64,000 nt of DNA from Syntrophomonas sp. Lineage in GTDB: Bacteria; Bacillota; Syntrophomonadia; Syntrophomonadales; Syntrophomonadaceae. The translations under genes and the position numbers were made by a program. The stretch covers positions 219,996 to 283,995 of the forward strand of contig JAENZE010000003.1 of assembly GCA_016841425.1 (NCBI GenBank), given 5' to 3'. A model generated the notes under the pieces. The model saw nothing but the letters and a program-made list of their open reading frames with translations, was not told the DNA's origin and did not search any database. Shown here in pieces: positions 25,426 to 33,678 of the stretch (its first letter is position 1; every line of letters starts with the position of its first letter).

Positions 25426-26097
25426 ATGAAATTAGCTATCTTTGATTTTGATGGCACCCTTTTTATGAGAGATACCCTGCCTTTTCTTGGGGAAGAATGG
25501 GTGCGGCAGGGCAGGCCCAGGAGTAGATATATAAAAACCTATCTTTCTATTATGCCGATTTTGATTCTATATAAGGTAGGAATAGTGTCCAGAGCTAGGA
25601 TGAAATATGGAGCCATGAAGAAGTTTCAGAAGATGTTCGATAAAATGAGTGAAGTGCAGGTGATGGAATTTTTCCGGCAATCCTACCCGGCTCTGACCAA
25701 ATATTATAATCCAGAAGTACTGGACGAAATAAAAAGGGCTAAATCAGATGGATTCCATCTGGTTCTGTTATCCGGAGCTTATGCTTTCCTCTTGAATCTG
25801 GTAGCAGAAGATCTGGTGATAGATACCGTGATAGGAGCAGAGCTTTATTTTGAAAACGACACTATTAATTTCAATAGGGAGATATCTTTTGTTGATGGAG
25901 AAAACAAGCTAGCCCTGCTGCAGGAAGTCTTTTCCGGGCAGGAAGTGGATTGGAAGTTGAGCAGATCCTATGGGGACAGCTATGACGACCTCCGGGTACT
26001 GGAAATTGCTGGTGAAGCAGTGGCAGTGAACCCGGAAAATAAACTTCTGGACCATGCCCAGGATAATGATTGGCGAGTTATTAAATTTAGTTGTTAG
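25426..26097 (+). CDS. HAD-superfamily (HAD-IB) phosphatase
   Basis: This 223-residue cytosolic HAD hydrolase has motif I at its N-terminus (FDFDGTLF, nucleophile and acid Asp), a helical cap, motif II Ser in LVLLSGAYAF, and motif III/IV AYGDSYDDLRVL (SRSYGDSYDD). The layout is that of HAD-IB enzymes such as SerB-like phosphoserine phosphatases and PlsC-associated phosphatases. The substrate is undetermined. The RBS GGGAGGAATTCC precedes the ATG. A MarR gene follows 69 bp downstream on the same strand. Confidence 0.85.
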   Translation: MKLAIFDFDGTLFMRDTLPFLGEEWVRQGRPRSRYIKTYLSIMPILILYKVGIVSRARMKYGAMKKFQKMFDKMSEVQVMEFFRQSYPALTKYYNPEVLDEIKRAKSDGFHLVLLSGAYAFLLNLVAEDLVIDTVIGAELYFENDTINFNREISFVDGENKLALLQEVFSGQEVDWKLSRSYGDSYDDLRVLEIAGEAVAVNPENKLLDHAQDNDWRVIKFSC

Positions 26098-26166
26098 TCT
26101 CTTCATGGATTTCATGGGGAATGATGTTTTAATGTATTTTTAGTTATCAGAGAAGAGGAGAATGAT

Positions 26167-26583
26167 ATGGAACTTGAACAATGTGTAAATTTCGTTCTAA
26201 CCAAAGCACAAAATTCTGTACAACAACTGTTTAAAGCTGAACTATCACCCTACGGAATAACTCCCGGTCAGTATGGGGTCTTGAAGTGTCTCTGGGATCA
26301 AAATGGACTTACTGCCAAACAGCTGGCGGAGAGGCTTTGTCTTGATAGCTCTACCATTACCGGTATATTGGATCGGATGGAAAACAAGGGCCTGATTAAC
26401 CGCTACCATGACGTCAGAGATCGGAGAGCATTGTGTGTTATGATCAGCAAGGCCGGACTGGCTTTGCAGGAACCGGTAACAGAGGCCATAGTAAATGCTA
26501 ATAAAAAAGCACTGCACAATTTCAATGAAGAACAGTCAGAAGTTCTGAAAAAAATGCTTACAGAACTTAATTCGCATTTATAG
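26167..26583 (+). CDS. MarR-family transcriptional regulator
   Basis: This 138-residue winged-helix regulator shows the MarR pattern: an N-terminal dimerisation helix, GITPGQYGVLKCLWDQNGLTAKQLAERL, the recognition helix DSSTITGILDRMENKGLI, and the wing NRYHDVRDRRALCVMISKAG. MarR proteins usually repress nearby genes and respond to small ligands, often aromatic or CoA thioesters. Its position 400 bp upstream of the acyl-CoA dehydrogenase/etf genes makes it a candidate regulator of acyl-CoA oxidation, an inference from context. The RBS is AGAAGAGGAGAATGAT. Confidence 0.92.
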   Translation: MELEQCVNFVLTKAQNSVQQLFKAELSPYGITPGQYGVLKCLWDQNGLTAKQLAERLCLDSSTITGILDRMENKGLINRYHDVRDRRALCVMISKAGLALQEPVTEAIVNANKKALHNFNEEQSEVLKKMLTELNSHL

Positions 26584-26603
26584 CTAACCGGATCTTTATT
26601 TGT

Positions 26604-26822
26604 TACTCAAGCAAAGATGTTCGTATTACACAAGTGCAGACGAAATTTGTACAGATGAATGCTTAAGACCGCTTGGGTCCGGTCTTACTATCTCCATATA
26701 AGTTAGCTGGTGATGCTTTAGATTGATGGGCCGAAACAAATTATGTTCCCGTTCAACGAATCGCTTTTATCCCCCGGCGCTAACCTTAAGCTTTCATCCA
26801 CAAGAAGCTATTTCGTACCAAG
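26604..26822 (+). repeat. Dispersed ~210-bp element, copy C
   Basis: This complete but diverged copy of the 17.8-kb element starts CTCAAGCAAAGATG, keeps the core GGTCTTACTATCTCCATATA, carries GATGAATGCTTAAG and the inverted CTTAAGCTTTCATCC, and ends AAGAAGCTATTT. It is closest to copy D (shared GACCGCTTGGGTCC and GGTGATGCTTTAGATTGATG). It lies between marR and the acyl-CoA dehydrogenase gene, with about 170 bp left before the latter. Confidence 0.85.
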
Positions 26823-26991
26823 TTGTTATTAAAAGGAGAAAAATATCGAAATTACTAAAATATTTGGTATACAAATTAATAGTTGACAAAATAAATTGCT
26901 ATCCTTAGAATCAAAGTAAGCAACTTTAATCCTGACAGGCTATTTTTCGGGTATATTTGTGTCGTGCAGGAATAGAAAAGGAGAGGAAAAT

Positions 26992-28131
26992 ATGAATTTT
27001 AAACTGACTGAAGAGCAGGAACTGATCAGGGACAATATGCGGGAATTTGCCAGGACCTATGTGGACCCCGTAGCAGTGGAAATAGACGAGAACAGCCGTT
27101 ATCCGGAAGAAGTTATTAAGAAACTGGCTGAGGGCGGCTGGATGGGAATGCCCTTTCCTGCGGAATACGGCGGAGCCGGGGTAGATTACCTGACCTATGC
27201 TATTGCGGTAGAAGAACTTTCCCGCTCTTGCGCTGCAACCGGGTTTACCATGTCAGTACATACTGGATTAGCCTGCGGTCCTATAGCTCTTTATGGAAAT
27301 GATGACCAAAAGAAAAAGTACTTGACTCCCATGGCCAAGGGAGAACACCTGGGTGCTTTTGCTTTAACTGAGCCGGGAGCAGGTACCGACGTGGGAGCAG
27401 CTACTAGCACTGCGGTATTGGATGGGGATGAGTATGTACTTAACGGGGTAAAAACTTTTACTTCTAATGGTCCGGTTGCCAATACCTATGTTACTTTTGC
27501 CTGGACTGATAAAAATGACAAAAGGAATGGCATGAGTGCTTTTATCGTTCCCCGTGAGACTCCAGGATTAAGTGTGGGAGAACACTTCATGAAGATGGGA
27601 ATTCGTGCTTCACAGACTTCCGAGATAATTTTTAAGGATTGTCGGATACCTAAAGAAAACCTGCTGGGTAAGGTAGGAGATGGGATGAAAATAGCTATGA
27701 ACTGTTTTGATCATGGCAGGATTGGAATTGCCGCCCAGGCTGTGGGTATTGCGCAGGCAGCTTTGGATGAGTCCATCAGCTATTCTAAACAGAGAATACA
27801 GTTTGGCAAACCGATTTCCAAGAACCAGGCTATACAGTGGATGATTGCCGATATGTATACCGATATCACCGCAGGCCGATTTTTGTATTATTATGCTGCA
27901 TCTCTTAAAGACCAGGGGCTGCCTTTTAGTAAGGAAGCAGCCATGGCCAAAGTATTTTGCGCTGAAATGTGTTCCAAACATGCCTCCAAAGCAGTACAGA
28001 TTCATGGTGGATATGGTTACTGTAAAGGGCAGAAAGTGGAGCGGCTGATGCGAGATGCCAAGATAACTGAAATCTATGAAGGAACCTCTGAAGCTCAAAG
28101 AATGGTTATAGCTGGCAATGTATTGAGATAG
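26992..28131 (+). CDS. Acyl-CoA dehydrogenase
   Basis: This 379-residue FAD enzyme oxidises acyl-CoA to trans-2-enoyl-CoA and hands electrons to Etf. Diagnostic segments are the N-terminal LTEEQELIRDNMREFA, the FAD-binding LTEPGAGTDVGA, SNGPVANTYVTFA, SKQRIQFGKPISKNQ, and QIHGGYGYCKGQKVERLMRDAKITEIYEGTSEAQ. The catalytic Glu is in IYEGT, as in short-chain (butyryl-CoA-type) enzymes. The ATG at 26992 is preferred over an upstream codon at 26959 because AAAGGAGAGGAAAAT directly precedes it. It is followed by a hairpin and etfBA, a classic beta-oxidation electron-transfer unit. Confidence 0.95.
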   Translation: MNFKLTEEQELIRDNMREFARTYVDPVAVEIDENSRYPEEVIKKLAEGGWMGMPFPAEYGGAGVDYLTYAIAVEELSRSCAATGFTMSVHTGLACGPIALYGNDDQKKKYLTPMAKGEHLGAFALTEPGAGTDVGAATSTAVLDGDEYVLNGVKTFTSNGPVANTYVTFAWTDKNDKRNGMSAFIVPRETPGLSVGEHFMKMGIRASQTSEIIFKDCRIPKENLLGKVGDGMKIAMNCFDHGRIGIAAQAVGIAQAALDESISYSKQRIQFGKPISKNQAIQWMIADMYTDITAGRFLYYYAASLKDQGLPFSKEAAMAKVFCAEMCSKHASKAVQIHGGYGYCKGQKVERLMRDAKITEIYEGTSEAQRMVIAGNVLR

Positions 28132-28136
28132 AGATG

Positions 28137-28179
28137 AGGCAGGCGAAGATGATGTCTTCTCCTGCCTGTATTATTTTTA
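28137..28179 (+). terminator. Attenuator-like terminator between acyl-CoA dehydrogenase and etfB
   Basis: AGGCAGGcGAAGA (28137-28149) pairs with TCTTCtCCTGCCT (28155-28167) with a single mismatch, then GTATTATTTTTAA. It sits inside the presumed operon and could set the ratio of dehydrogenase to Etf transcripts. Confidence 0.7.
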
Positions 28180-28198
28180 ATAAAGCGAGGTGTGAGCC

Positions 28199-28969
28199 AT
28201 GCCCAATATAGTCTGTTGTTTTAAATGGGTGGTGGATGAAGCCTATATTAAACCATCCAGCTCTGGAAAAATTGATTTGGAATGGGCAGAGTACAAATTG
28301 AGTGATTATGACCGTAATGCTATTGAAGAAGCGGTACGACTGCAGGAAATTTATGGCGGTGGTGTAACTGCAGTTACAGTTGCCTCCAGCGATGCTACCA
28401 AAGGGATCAAAGATGCACTTTCCCGGGGGCCGGAAAAGGCATATTTCATTAATGATGATCAATTTGAAAACCTGGAACCTTCACAAACTTCAGCCATATT
28501 GGCTCAGGTAATTGCTGACCAGATAGACTATGATGTGATTATCTGCGGAGAAGGGTCGAGTGATATGTATTCCCAGCAAGTAGGACCAAGACTGGCTGAG
28601 AAACTCGGTATTCCCTGCATAGCATTTGTTAACCAACTGAGTATAGAAGATAAGCAGATTATTGCTGAACGTAAAACCGACGAGGGAATGGAAGTTATTT
28701 CGGCTCCCATGCCGGTTCTGGTGACAGTGCTGCCCGACATTAACAACCCACGGGTGCCTGGACTTAAGGATACCCTGGCAGCTTCCAAAAAACCGGTTAT
28801 TAACATAGAACTTGAAGATTTGGCATCTGAGTATAAAAGGCTGCTGATAGATAAAGGTCTCAAAGCGGCCAGTATAGAGAGAAACTGCACCCATTTTGGG
28901 GCTGGCCCAGAGGATATCAAAGCGTTTGTAGAGGCTATTCGTAAAACCGGCGTGATAGACAGGGGGTGA
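28199..28969 (+). CDS. etfB: Electron transfer flavoprotein beta subunit
   Basis: This 256-residue EtfB binds the structural AMP/FAD and pairs with EtfA to accept electrons from acyl-CoA dehydrogenases. Family features are the N-terminal VCCFKWVVDEAYIK, LSDYDRNAIEEAVRL, TVASSDATKGIKDALSRGPEKAYFI, DVIICGEGSSDMYSQQVGPRLAEKLGIPC and the LPDINNPRVPGLKDTLAASKKPV recognition-loop region. The RBS GCGAGGTGTGAGCC precedes the ATG. etfA starts 5 bp after its stop codon. Confidence 0.95.
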   Translation: MPNIVCCFKWVVDEAYIKPSSSGKIDLEWAEYKLSDYDRNAIEEAVRLQEIYGGGVTAVTVASSDATKGIKDALSRGPEKAYFINDDQFENLEPSQTSAILAQVIADQIDYDVIICGEGSSDMYSQQVGPRLAEKLGIPCIAFVNQLSIEDKQIIAERKTDEGMEVISAPMPVLVTVLPDINNPRVPGLKDTLAASKKPVINIELEDLASEYKRLLIDKGLKAASIERNCTHFGAGPEDIKAFVEAIRKTGVIDRG

Positions 28970-28973
28970 TAAA

Positions 28974-29918
28974 ATGTCTGGAGTTTGGATTTATGCAGAT
29001 AAATATGAACAGGTATTTGAACTGCTTACTGCCGGCCGTGGTCTGGCTGACAGTCTGGGCACTAAACTTACAGCATTGGTTTCTGGAGATAATGATACAG
29101 CCCAGGATTTAATAGCCCGGGGGGCGGATGAGGTATTATTATTTCCTCCTCTGGCAGAAGATCAGCCGGTGCAGGATTATGTTCCGCTTATGGCAGATGA
29201 GGCCAGAGAGGCAGATCCAGATATTTTTTTAATAGCTGCCAGTCTAAAGGGAAAAGAGATGGGTGCCCGAATAGCAGCCAGGTTAGATACCGCGTTATGC
29301 AGCGAGTGCATTACTATGAATATTGATGATAAGGGGAAGCTGCAGATGGAACGACTGATGTATGGAGGTTCAGCCATACAGACGGTGAGCATCAACAGTC
29401 GACCACAGATGGCCACCATTCCTCCTCGAGCCTATGAACCTGCTCAGGTTATAGATAGTCGTCAGGGGAGTGTTAGAACCTTAAAGAAACCAGAACCCTC
29501 CGGTATGAAAGTGATCGATCGGAAAGGTAAAGCACAGTCTTCTGGTGATATCTCCGCCGCCAGGGTAATTGTATGTGCAGGGCGGGGACTAGAAAAACAA
29601 GAAGATCTGGATTTGGTCAGAGAATTGGCCGGGGTTCTGGGTGCAGAAGTAGCATGTACCCGTCCTATATCTGAAGAGAAACATTGGATGACTGAAGAAT
29701 CCTGCATAGGATTATCAGCTAAAGAGGTAAAACCTGCCCTGTATTTAGGAATTGGTGTATCCGGGCAGATCCAGCATTTGGTTGGAATCCGCGAAGCTGG
29801 AATAATCTGCGCGGTGAATTCAGATGAAAATGCACCCATATTCGAATCTGCTGACTATGGGATAACCGGGGATCTATACAAGATTGTCCCAGCCTTAATA
29901 GAAGAATTCAAGAAATAA
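28974..29918 (+). CDS. etfA: Electron transfer flavoprotein alpha subunit
   Basis: This 314-residue EtfA carries the redox FAD. An N-terminal alpha/beta domain (ADKYEQVFELLTAGRGLADSLG) is followed by the C-terminal FAD domain with VCAGRGLEKQEDL, LAGVLGAEVACTRPI, LYLGIGVSGQIQHLVGI and AVNSDENAPIFESADYGITGDL. No extra ferredoxin domain is present. Its immediate neighbours show that it serves the adjacent acyl-CoA dehydrogenase; a bifurcating role cannot be read from sequence here. A REP-like hairpin follows and may terminate the operon. Confidence 0.95.
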   Translation: MSGVWIYADKYEQVFELLTAGRGLADSLGTKLTALVSGDNDTAQDLIARGADEVLLFPPLAEDQPVQDYVPLMADEAREADPDIFLIAASLKGKEMGARIAARLDTALCSECITMNIDDKGKLQMERLMYGGSAIQTVSINSRPQMATIPPRAYEPAQVIDSRQGSVRTLKKPEPSGMKVIDRKGKAQSSGDISAARVIVCAGRGLEKQEDLDLVRELAGVLGAEVACTRPISEEKHWMTEESCIGLSAKEVKPALYLGIGVSGQIQHLVGIREAGIICAVNSDENAPIFESADYGITGDLYKIVPALIEEFKK

Positions 29919-29919
29919 A

Positions 29920-29954
29920 AGGGACACGGGGACGGTCCTTATGTCCCTCTTTTT
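29920..29954 (+). terminator. REP-like hairpin acting as etfBA terminator
   Basis: AGGGACA (29920-29926) pairs with TGTCCCT (29942-29948) around the core CGGGGACGGTCC, and a run of T follows. It is both a member of the GGGGACGG repeat family and a plausible intrinsic terminator. Confidence 0.65.
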
Positions 29955-30014
29955 TGGATGATTAAGAGTCTAGATGTGATGATTTAAACTTAAAACCATG
30001 AGTCCGGCAACTAA

Positions 30015-30055
30015 AAGGCCTTACACAAACCTCTTGTGAAGGCCTTCTTTGTTTG
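30015..30055 (+). terminator. Second hairpin downstream of etfA
   Basis: AAGGCCTT (30015-30022) pairs with AAGGCCTT (30039-30046), with an inner CACAA/TTGTG stem. CTTTGTTTG follows. Confidence 0.65.
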
Positions 30056-30060
30056 CTCTC

Positions 30061-30091
30061 AGGTGACAAAAGGACCGTCCCCGTGTCACCT
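30061..30091. repeat. REP-like palindrome (GGACCGTCCCC family)
   Basis: AGGTGACA and TGTCACCT enclose AAAGGACCGTCCCCG. It is nearly the same unit as 1770-1798. Confidence 0.8.
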
Positions 30092-30182
30092 TTCTGCCAT
30101 TATTTACATCAAGGAAAAGGAAGCTCAGGCTAGAATTACTAATCACATACAAAAATAGCAATTATGGAGGCAAGATACAGAA

Positions 30183-31538
30183 ATGAAAATTTATTGGAAG
30201 TACTATCTGTTGTTGATCATATTATCAACATTTATTTTTGCACTCAGCGCTCAGGCTTCCACCAATCCGAGTATTAGCATAAACGGTGAACTCAGGAATA
30301 TATCCCCCCCGGCGGTCATTAAAAATGATCGAACTATGGTACCGGTAAGATTCATTGTTGAGGATGAGGCTCTTCAAGGGGAAGTGTATTGGGACGGGCA
30401 GCAGCAAAAAGTTGCTATGAACTGCCAGGGAAAATATATAGAATTTTTCATCGGCAGCAGTTTTGCCAGGATAGATGGAAAGACTTTGAAATTTGATAGT
30501 GCACCATATATATACCAGGGAAGGACCTATGTTCCTCTTCGTTTCCTGGTGGAGGCACTGGGAGCCAGCGTGAGCTGGAACAGTCAGGCTTGCCGTGTAA
30601 ATATAGAATTTGATTATTTGCCGCGGGTGTTTGCATACTATTATTATTCATCAGGTAAAGAGCTGAACGATAATATTCAGTCTTTTACTGACATAGCTTT
30701 TCGCTGGTATGAGACTAATGAATATGGTCACTTATATTATGAATATAAAGATGACTATCAGTCTGTGCTGGAATTTGTTTCCGGTTGTGGAGTTAACACC
30801 CATCTCAGTGTTGTATTAATGGACAGCAATAAACTGCATCAACTGCTATCTAATTCGAAAAACCGCAAAATGCTTATAGGTAACCTGATGGATCAAGTTA
30901 ATAAATATGGCTATGATGGAGTGAATATTGATTTTGAGTTTATTAATGCCAATGATGCTGTAAATTTTACCACCTTTCTAAAGGAATTGAAAGTATCTTT
31001 AGGAGTAAATAAGGAACTATCAGTAGCTGTTTTTGCCAGAACTGAGTCAGATCGATGGCCTACAGGATATGATTACACTAAGATAGGAGCAACTGCTGAC
31101 CGGGTTGTAGTCATGGCCTATGATTATCATTACAAAACCAGTGCAGCGGGTGCGGTAGCACCGCTATGGTGGGTGGAAAAGGTGGTAGAATATATGACCG
31201 CCCACATCCCTCCCCAGAAAATATTTCTGGGAATGGCTACCTATGGTTATGACTGGTCTTCAAATGGCGGTGCCCAAACTGTTACTGCTGAGAAACTGGC
31301 TGCTATCAAGACAAAATACCAGGTGACCGAGCATTTTGATAGCAAGAGCATGAGTCCATATTTTACCTATAGAGACGGGAATGGAAATTCCCATGAAATT
31401 TGGATGGAAAATGAAAGAAGCCTGCAGGGCAAATTTGATCAGGTAACCGAAGCTCGCCTGGGCGGAATATCTTTCTGGAGAATCGGGAACGGTTTTTACG
31501 ACCTGTATAAGGTTCTGGAAAACAGGGGGACGGTTTAG
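30183..31538 (+). CDS. Secreted GH18 protein with stalk (copper-amine-oxidase-like) domain
   Basis: This 451-residue exported protein has a signal peptide (residues 1-25, ending ALSAQA), a copper-amine-oxidase-N-like stalk domain (about 30-140; GELRNISPPAVIKNDRTMVPVRF, GRTYVPLRFLVEALGA), and a glycoside hydrolase 18 barrel (about 155-445). The catalytic motif is present as DGVNIDFEF (D-x-x-D-x-E family signature), and AYDYHYK provides the later active-site Asp/Tyr. Relatives include YaaH/YdhD-like spore cortex or cell-wall enzymes cutting at N-acetylglucosamine. The last residues, NRGTV, are encoded by a REP-like unit (CAGGGGGACGGTT), so the C-terminus seems to have been reset by repeat insertion. 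Confidence 0.88.
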   Translation: MKIYWKYYLLLIILSTFIFALSAQASTNPSISINGELRNISPPAVIKNDRTMVPVRFIVEDEALQGEVYWDGQQQKVAMNCQGKYIEFFIGSSFARIDGKTLKFDSAPYIYQGRTYVPLRFLVEALGASVSWNSQACRVNIEFDYLPRVFAYYYYSSGKELNDNIQSFTDIAFRWYETNEYGHLYYEYKDDYQSVLEFVSGCGVNTHLSVVLMDSNKLHQLLSNSKNRKMLIGNLMDQVNKYGYDGVNIDFEFINANDAVNFTTFLKELKVSLGVNKELSVAVFARTESDRWPTGYDYTKIGATADRVVVMAYDYHYKTSAAGAVAPLWWVEKVVEYMTAHIPPQKIFLGMATYGYDWSSNGGAQTVTAEKLAAIKTKYQVTEHFDSKSMSPYFTYRDGNGNSHEIWMENERSLQGKFDQVTEARLGGISFWRIGNGFYDLYKVLENRGTV

Positions 31539-31602
31539 AAACAGGGGGGACCTCCCGTTTTCATTTATTCCCTGAGGGGAACGGAACCGTCCCCCCTGTT
31601 TC
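31519..31602. repeat. REP-like palindrome overlapping the GH18 3' end
   Basis: GAAACAGGGGGGAC (31538-31551) and GTCCCCCCTGTTTC (31589-31602) are perfect 14-bp inverted arms. A further partial unit, AACAGGGGGACGGTTT (about 31520-31536), lies inside the GH18 coding end. Confidence 0.8.
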
Positions 31603-31640
31603 CTCCCTTGACTCATTTAGGCTGATTGATTATGATAAGG

Positions 31641-31677
31641 AAGTACCGTCACTCGGGGCAGACGGTACTTTTTTTTA
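31641..31677 (+). terminator. Strong intrinsic terminator
   Basis: AAGTACCGTC (31641-31650) pairs perfectly with GACGGTACTT (31661-31670), with a 10-nt loop and a run of eight T. Confidence 0.88.
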
Positions 31678-31756
31678 GGGCTAGGGTTATTTTGTATTAT
31701 AATATTTTGTATATAGTTCACCCCGCAAGGATTAGAATAGGACTGGAGGGGAGAAA

Positions 31757-32446
31757 ATGTCTAAAGAGCAGCCTGGCCTCTTCGGGGAATGGGGAGAAAG
31801 CGAAAAAGAGCGGTTTGTAGCAGAACCGGAAAATATTTATTATATGCCGTTTTTGCCAGGGCTTGCACCTGATGAGGCTTATCCAGAGATTGAAACCATT
31901 ATGGAGCTGGAGGCAGCTGCCCGGGGCTGTTGCCGCTGCCGACTGCGGGAGACCTGTCAGCAGGTAGTATTTGCTGACGGTCCTCATGATGCGCAGATAA
32001 TGTTTATAGGGGAAGGTCCGGGTCAGGATGAGGACATTCAGGGAAAGCCTTTTGTAGGACGAGCCGGTCAACTATTGGATAAAATAATGCAGGCCGCTGA
32101 GATTCAGCGGAATGAGGTTTACATAAGCAACGTAGTTAAATGCAGGCCGCCGGGAAATAGGCTGCCTAATCCTGACGAAGTCAAAGAGTGCCAGAAGTAC
32201 CTGGAGGCTCAGATAAGAATTATTAAACCAGCTATAATAGTATGCCTGGGCTCGATGGCCAGTCAGACCGTAATAGACCCCAAAGTAAGGATAACCAGGA
32301 TACGCGGCAGCTGGTTGCTCAGACAGGGTATCAAGATCATGCCTACTTATCATCCAGCCGCTTTGTTGAGGAATCCGGGGTATAAACGCCCTACCTGGGA
32401 GGACTTCAAGCTGATTAGAGATGAATACAAAAAGGTCAAAGGATAA
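31757..32446 (+). CDS. Uracil-DNA glycosylase, type 4 (Fe-S)
   Basis: This 229-residue DNA repair enzyme removes uracil from DNA. Family 4 motifs are clear: motif A GEGPGQDEDIQGKPFVGRAGQLLD, motif B TYHPAALLRNP, and the four cluster cysteines in CCRCRLRETC, VVKCRPP and the KECQKYLEA helix region. An N-terminal extension of about 45 acidic/aromatic residues precedes the domain. The RBS CTGGAGGGGAGAAA supports the ATG. tsaE follows 53 bp downstream on the same strand and may be cotranscribed. Confidence 0.93.
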   Translation: MSKEQPGLFGEWGESEKERFVAEPENIYYMPFLPGLAPDEAYPEIETIMELEAAARGCCRCRLRETCQQVVFADGPHDAQIMFIGEGPGQDEDIQGKPFVGRAGQLLDKIMQAAEIQRNEVYISNVVKCRPPGNRLPNPDEVKECQKYLEAQIRIIKPAIIVCLGSMASQTVIDPKVRITRIRGSWLLRQGIKIMPTYHPAALLRNPGYKRPTWEDFKLIRDEYKKVKG

Positions 32447-32499
32447 GCAGATGAGATGGAAATATTTAAGTATTTCACAGTAAGCTGCGAGGTGAAAAC

Positions 32500-32967
32500 T
32501 TGGAATTGTTTATATATAGTGAAGCTGAAATGGAGGAACTGGGGGAGAAAATTGCCCGGGTGTTGGATTTGAATGATCTGGTATACCTGATAGGAGAGCT
32601 GGGAGCAGGTAAAACTACTTTGGTCAGGGGTATAGCCAGAGGAAGAGGATATAAGGGAAGGGTCACCAGTCCGACTTTTACTCTGATGAATGTTTATAGT
32701 ACAGAACACGCTCAAATTAATCATTTTGACTTTTATCGATTGAACTATGATGAAATATGTGACCTGGGTTTGGAGGATTATCTGGACCGGAAGGGTATAA
32801 GTTTAATCGAGTGGCCGCAGGTAGGACAAGGTTTGCTGCCTGAAGAGGCTCTATTTATTAATATAGGTCTGGTGGATGATGATTACGACCGAGAGAGGAA
32901 AGTGAGTATCATGGCCCAAAGCAAGGAATACCAGGAAAAAATTAAGGAGTTGCAGAAATTGTGCTGA
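32500..32967 (+). CDS. tsaE: tRNA t6A synthesis ATPase TsaE
   Basis: TsaE is the small ATPase that powers cycling of the TsaBDE complex making threonylcarbamoyl-adenosine at A37 of ANN-decoding tRNAs. The 155-residue protein has the Walker A LIGELGAGKTTLVRG, the switch TSPTFTLMNVY, INHFDFYRL and LIEWPQVG. The start codon is TTG behind GAGGTGAAAAC. It overlaps tsaB by 7 bp, at the head of a tsaE-tsaB-rimI-tsaD cluster. Confidence 0.95.
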   Translation: MELFIYSEAEMEELGEKIARVLDLNDLVYLIGELGAGKTTLVRGIARGRGYKGRVTSPTFTLMNVYSTEHAQINHFDFYRLNYDEICDLGLEDYLDRKGISLIEWPQVGQGLLPEEALFINIGLVDDDYDRERKVSIMAQSKEYQEKIKELQKLC

Positions 32968-33677
32968 TTCTGGCTGTTGATAGTTCTACTCCGGTGGCTG
33001 GCGCGGCGGTGGTAGATGAAGACCGGGTTATAATAGAAAGTTTTACTAATTATAAAAAAACTCATTCCGAAACCCTTATGCCTACCATTAACCGGATTTT
33101 GCGGGAATGCGATTGTACGATTGGAGATATTGACGCTCTGGCAGTAACAGCAGGTCCAGGTTCTTTTACCGGATTACGAATAGGCATGGCTGCCGTCAAG
33201 GGCATAAGTATGGCAGCCAAAAAACCAGTGGTAGCAGTTTCAACTTTGGATACCCTGGCTGGCAATATTGCTGGCAGCAATGCTCTGGTGGCCGCTTTAC
33301 TGGACGCCAGAAAAAATGAAGTTTACTGTGCTTTTTATGATGCCAGCGGGATTAGACCCGAAAGACTAAGGGAACCTATGGCCTGCGCACCGGAGACCTT
33401 TTTGAGTGAGGCTCGGGCCCTGGCTGATTACGAACACAAAGACAAAATTATTCTTTTAGGCGACGGTTATTATAGATACTCTGACTATTTTAATACGGAG
33501 CTAACAAACCGGCTTATACCCATACCCGGACATCTAATGCTGCCGCGGGCAGCGGCGGCGGGCATATTGGCTGCTCATAAGGCCCGACAGGGTGAATTTG
33601 CAGATGTATTTCAGCTGCGGCCCTGGTATATAAGATTATCAGAAGCGGAGTACCGTCTGGGGAAGGGTGAAGTATAG
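32961..33677 (+). CDS. tsaB: tRNA t6A synthesis protein TsaB
   Basis: TsaB is the ASKHA-fold pseudo-enzyme that dimerises with TsaD in t6A synthesis. The 238-residue protein has the N-terminal LILAVDSSTPVAGAAVV, HSETLMPTINRIL, the highly conserved AVTAGPGSFTGLRIGMAAVKG and ALLDARKNEVYCAFY. It overlaps tsaE and is followed immediately by rimI. Confidence 0.95.
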   Translation: MLILAVDSSTPVAGAAVVDEDRVIIESFTNYKKTHSETLMPTINRILRECDCTIGDIDALAVTAGPGSFTGLRIGMAAVKGISMAAKKPVVAVSTLDTLAGNIAGSNALVAALLDARKNEVYCAFYDASGIRPERLREPMACAPETFLSEARALADYEHKDKIILLGDGYYRYSDYFNTELTNRLIPIPGHLMLPRAAAAGILAAHKARQGEFADVFQLRPWYIRLSEAEYRLGKGEV

Positions 33678-33678
33678 C

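Noticed and set aside
26723..26908. 61-codon ORF starting in element copy C
   Set aside because: It begins inside the repeat and the frame is not kept in copies A and D, so the element looks noncoding.
26959..26991. N-terminal extension of the acyl-CoA dehydrogenase
   Set aside because: The extra residues do not look like the family, and the ribosome-binding site lies within this stretch, before the ATG at 26992.
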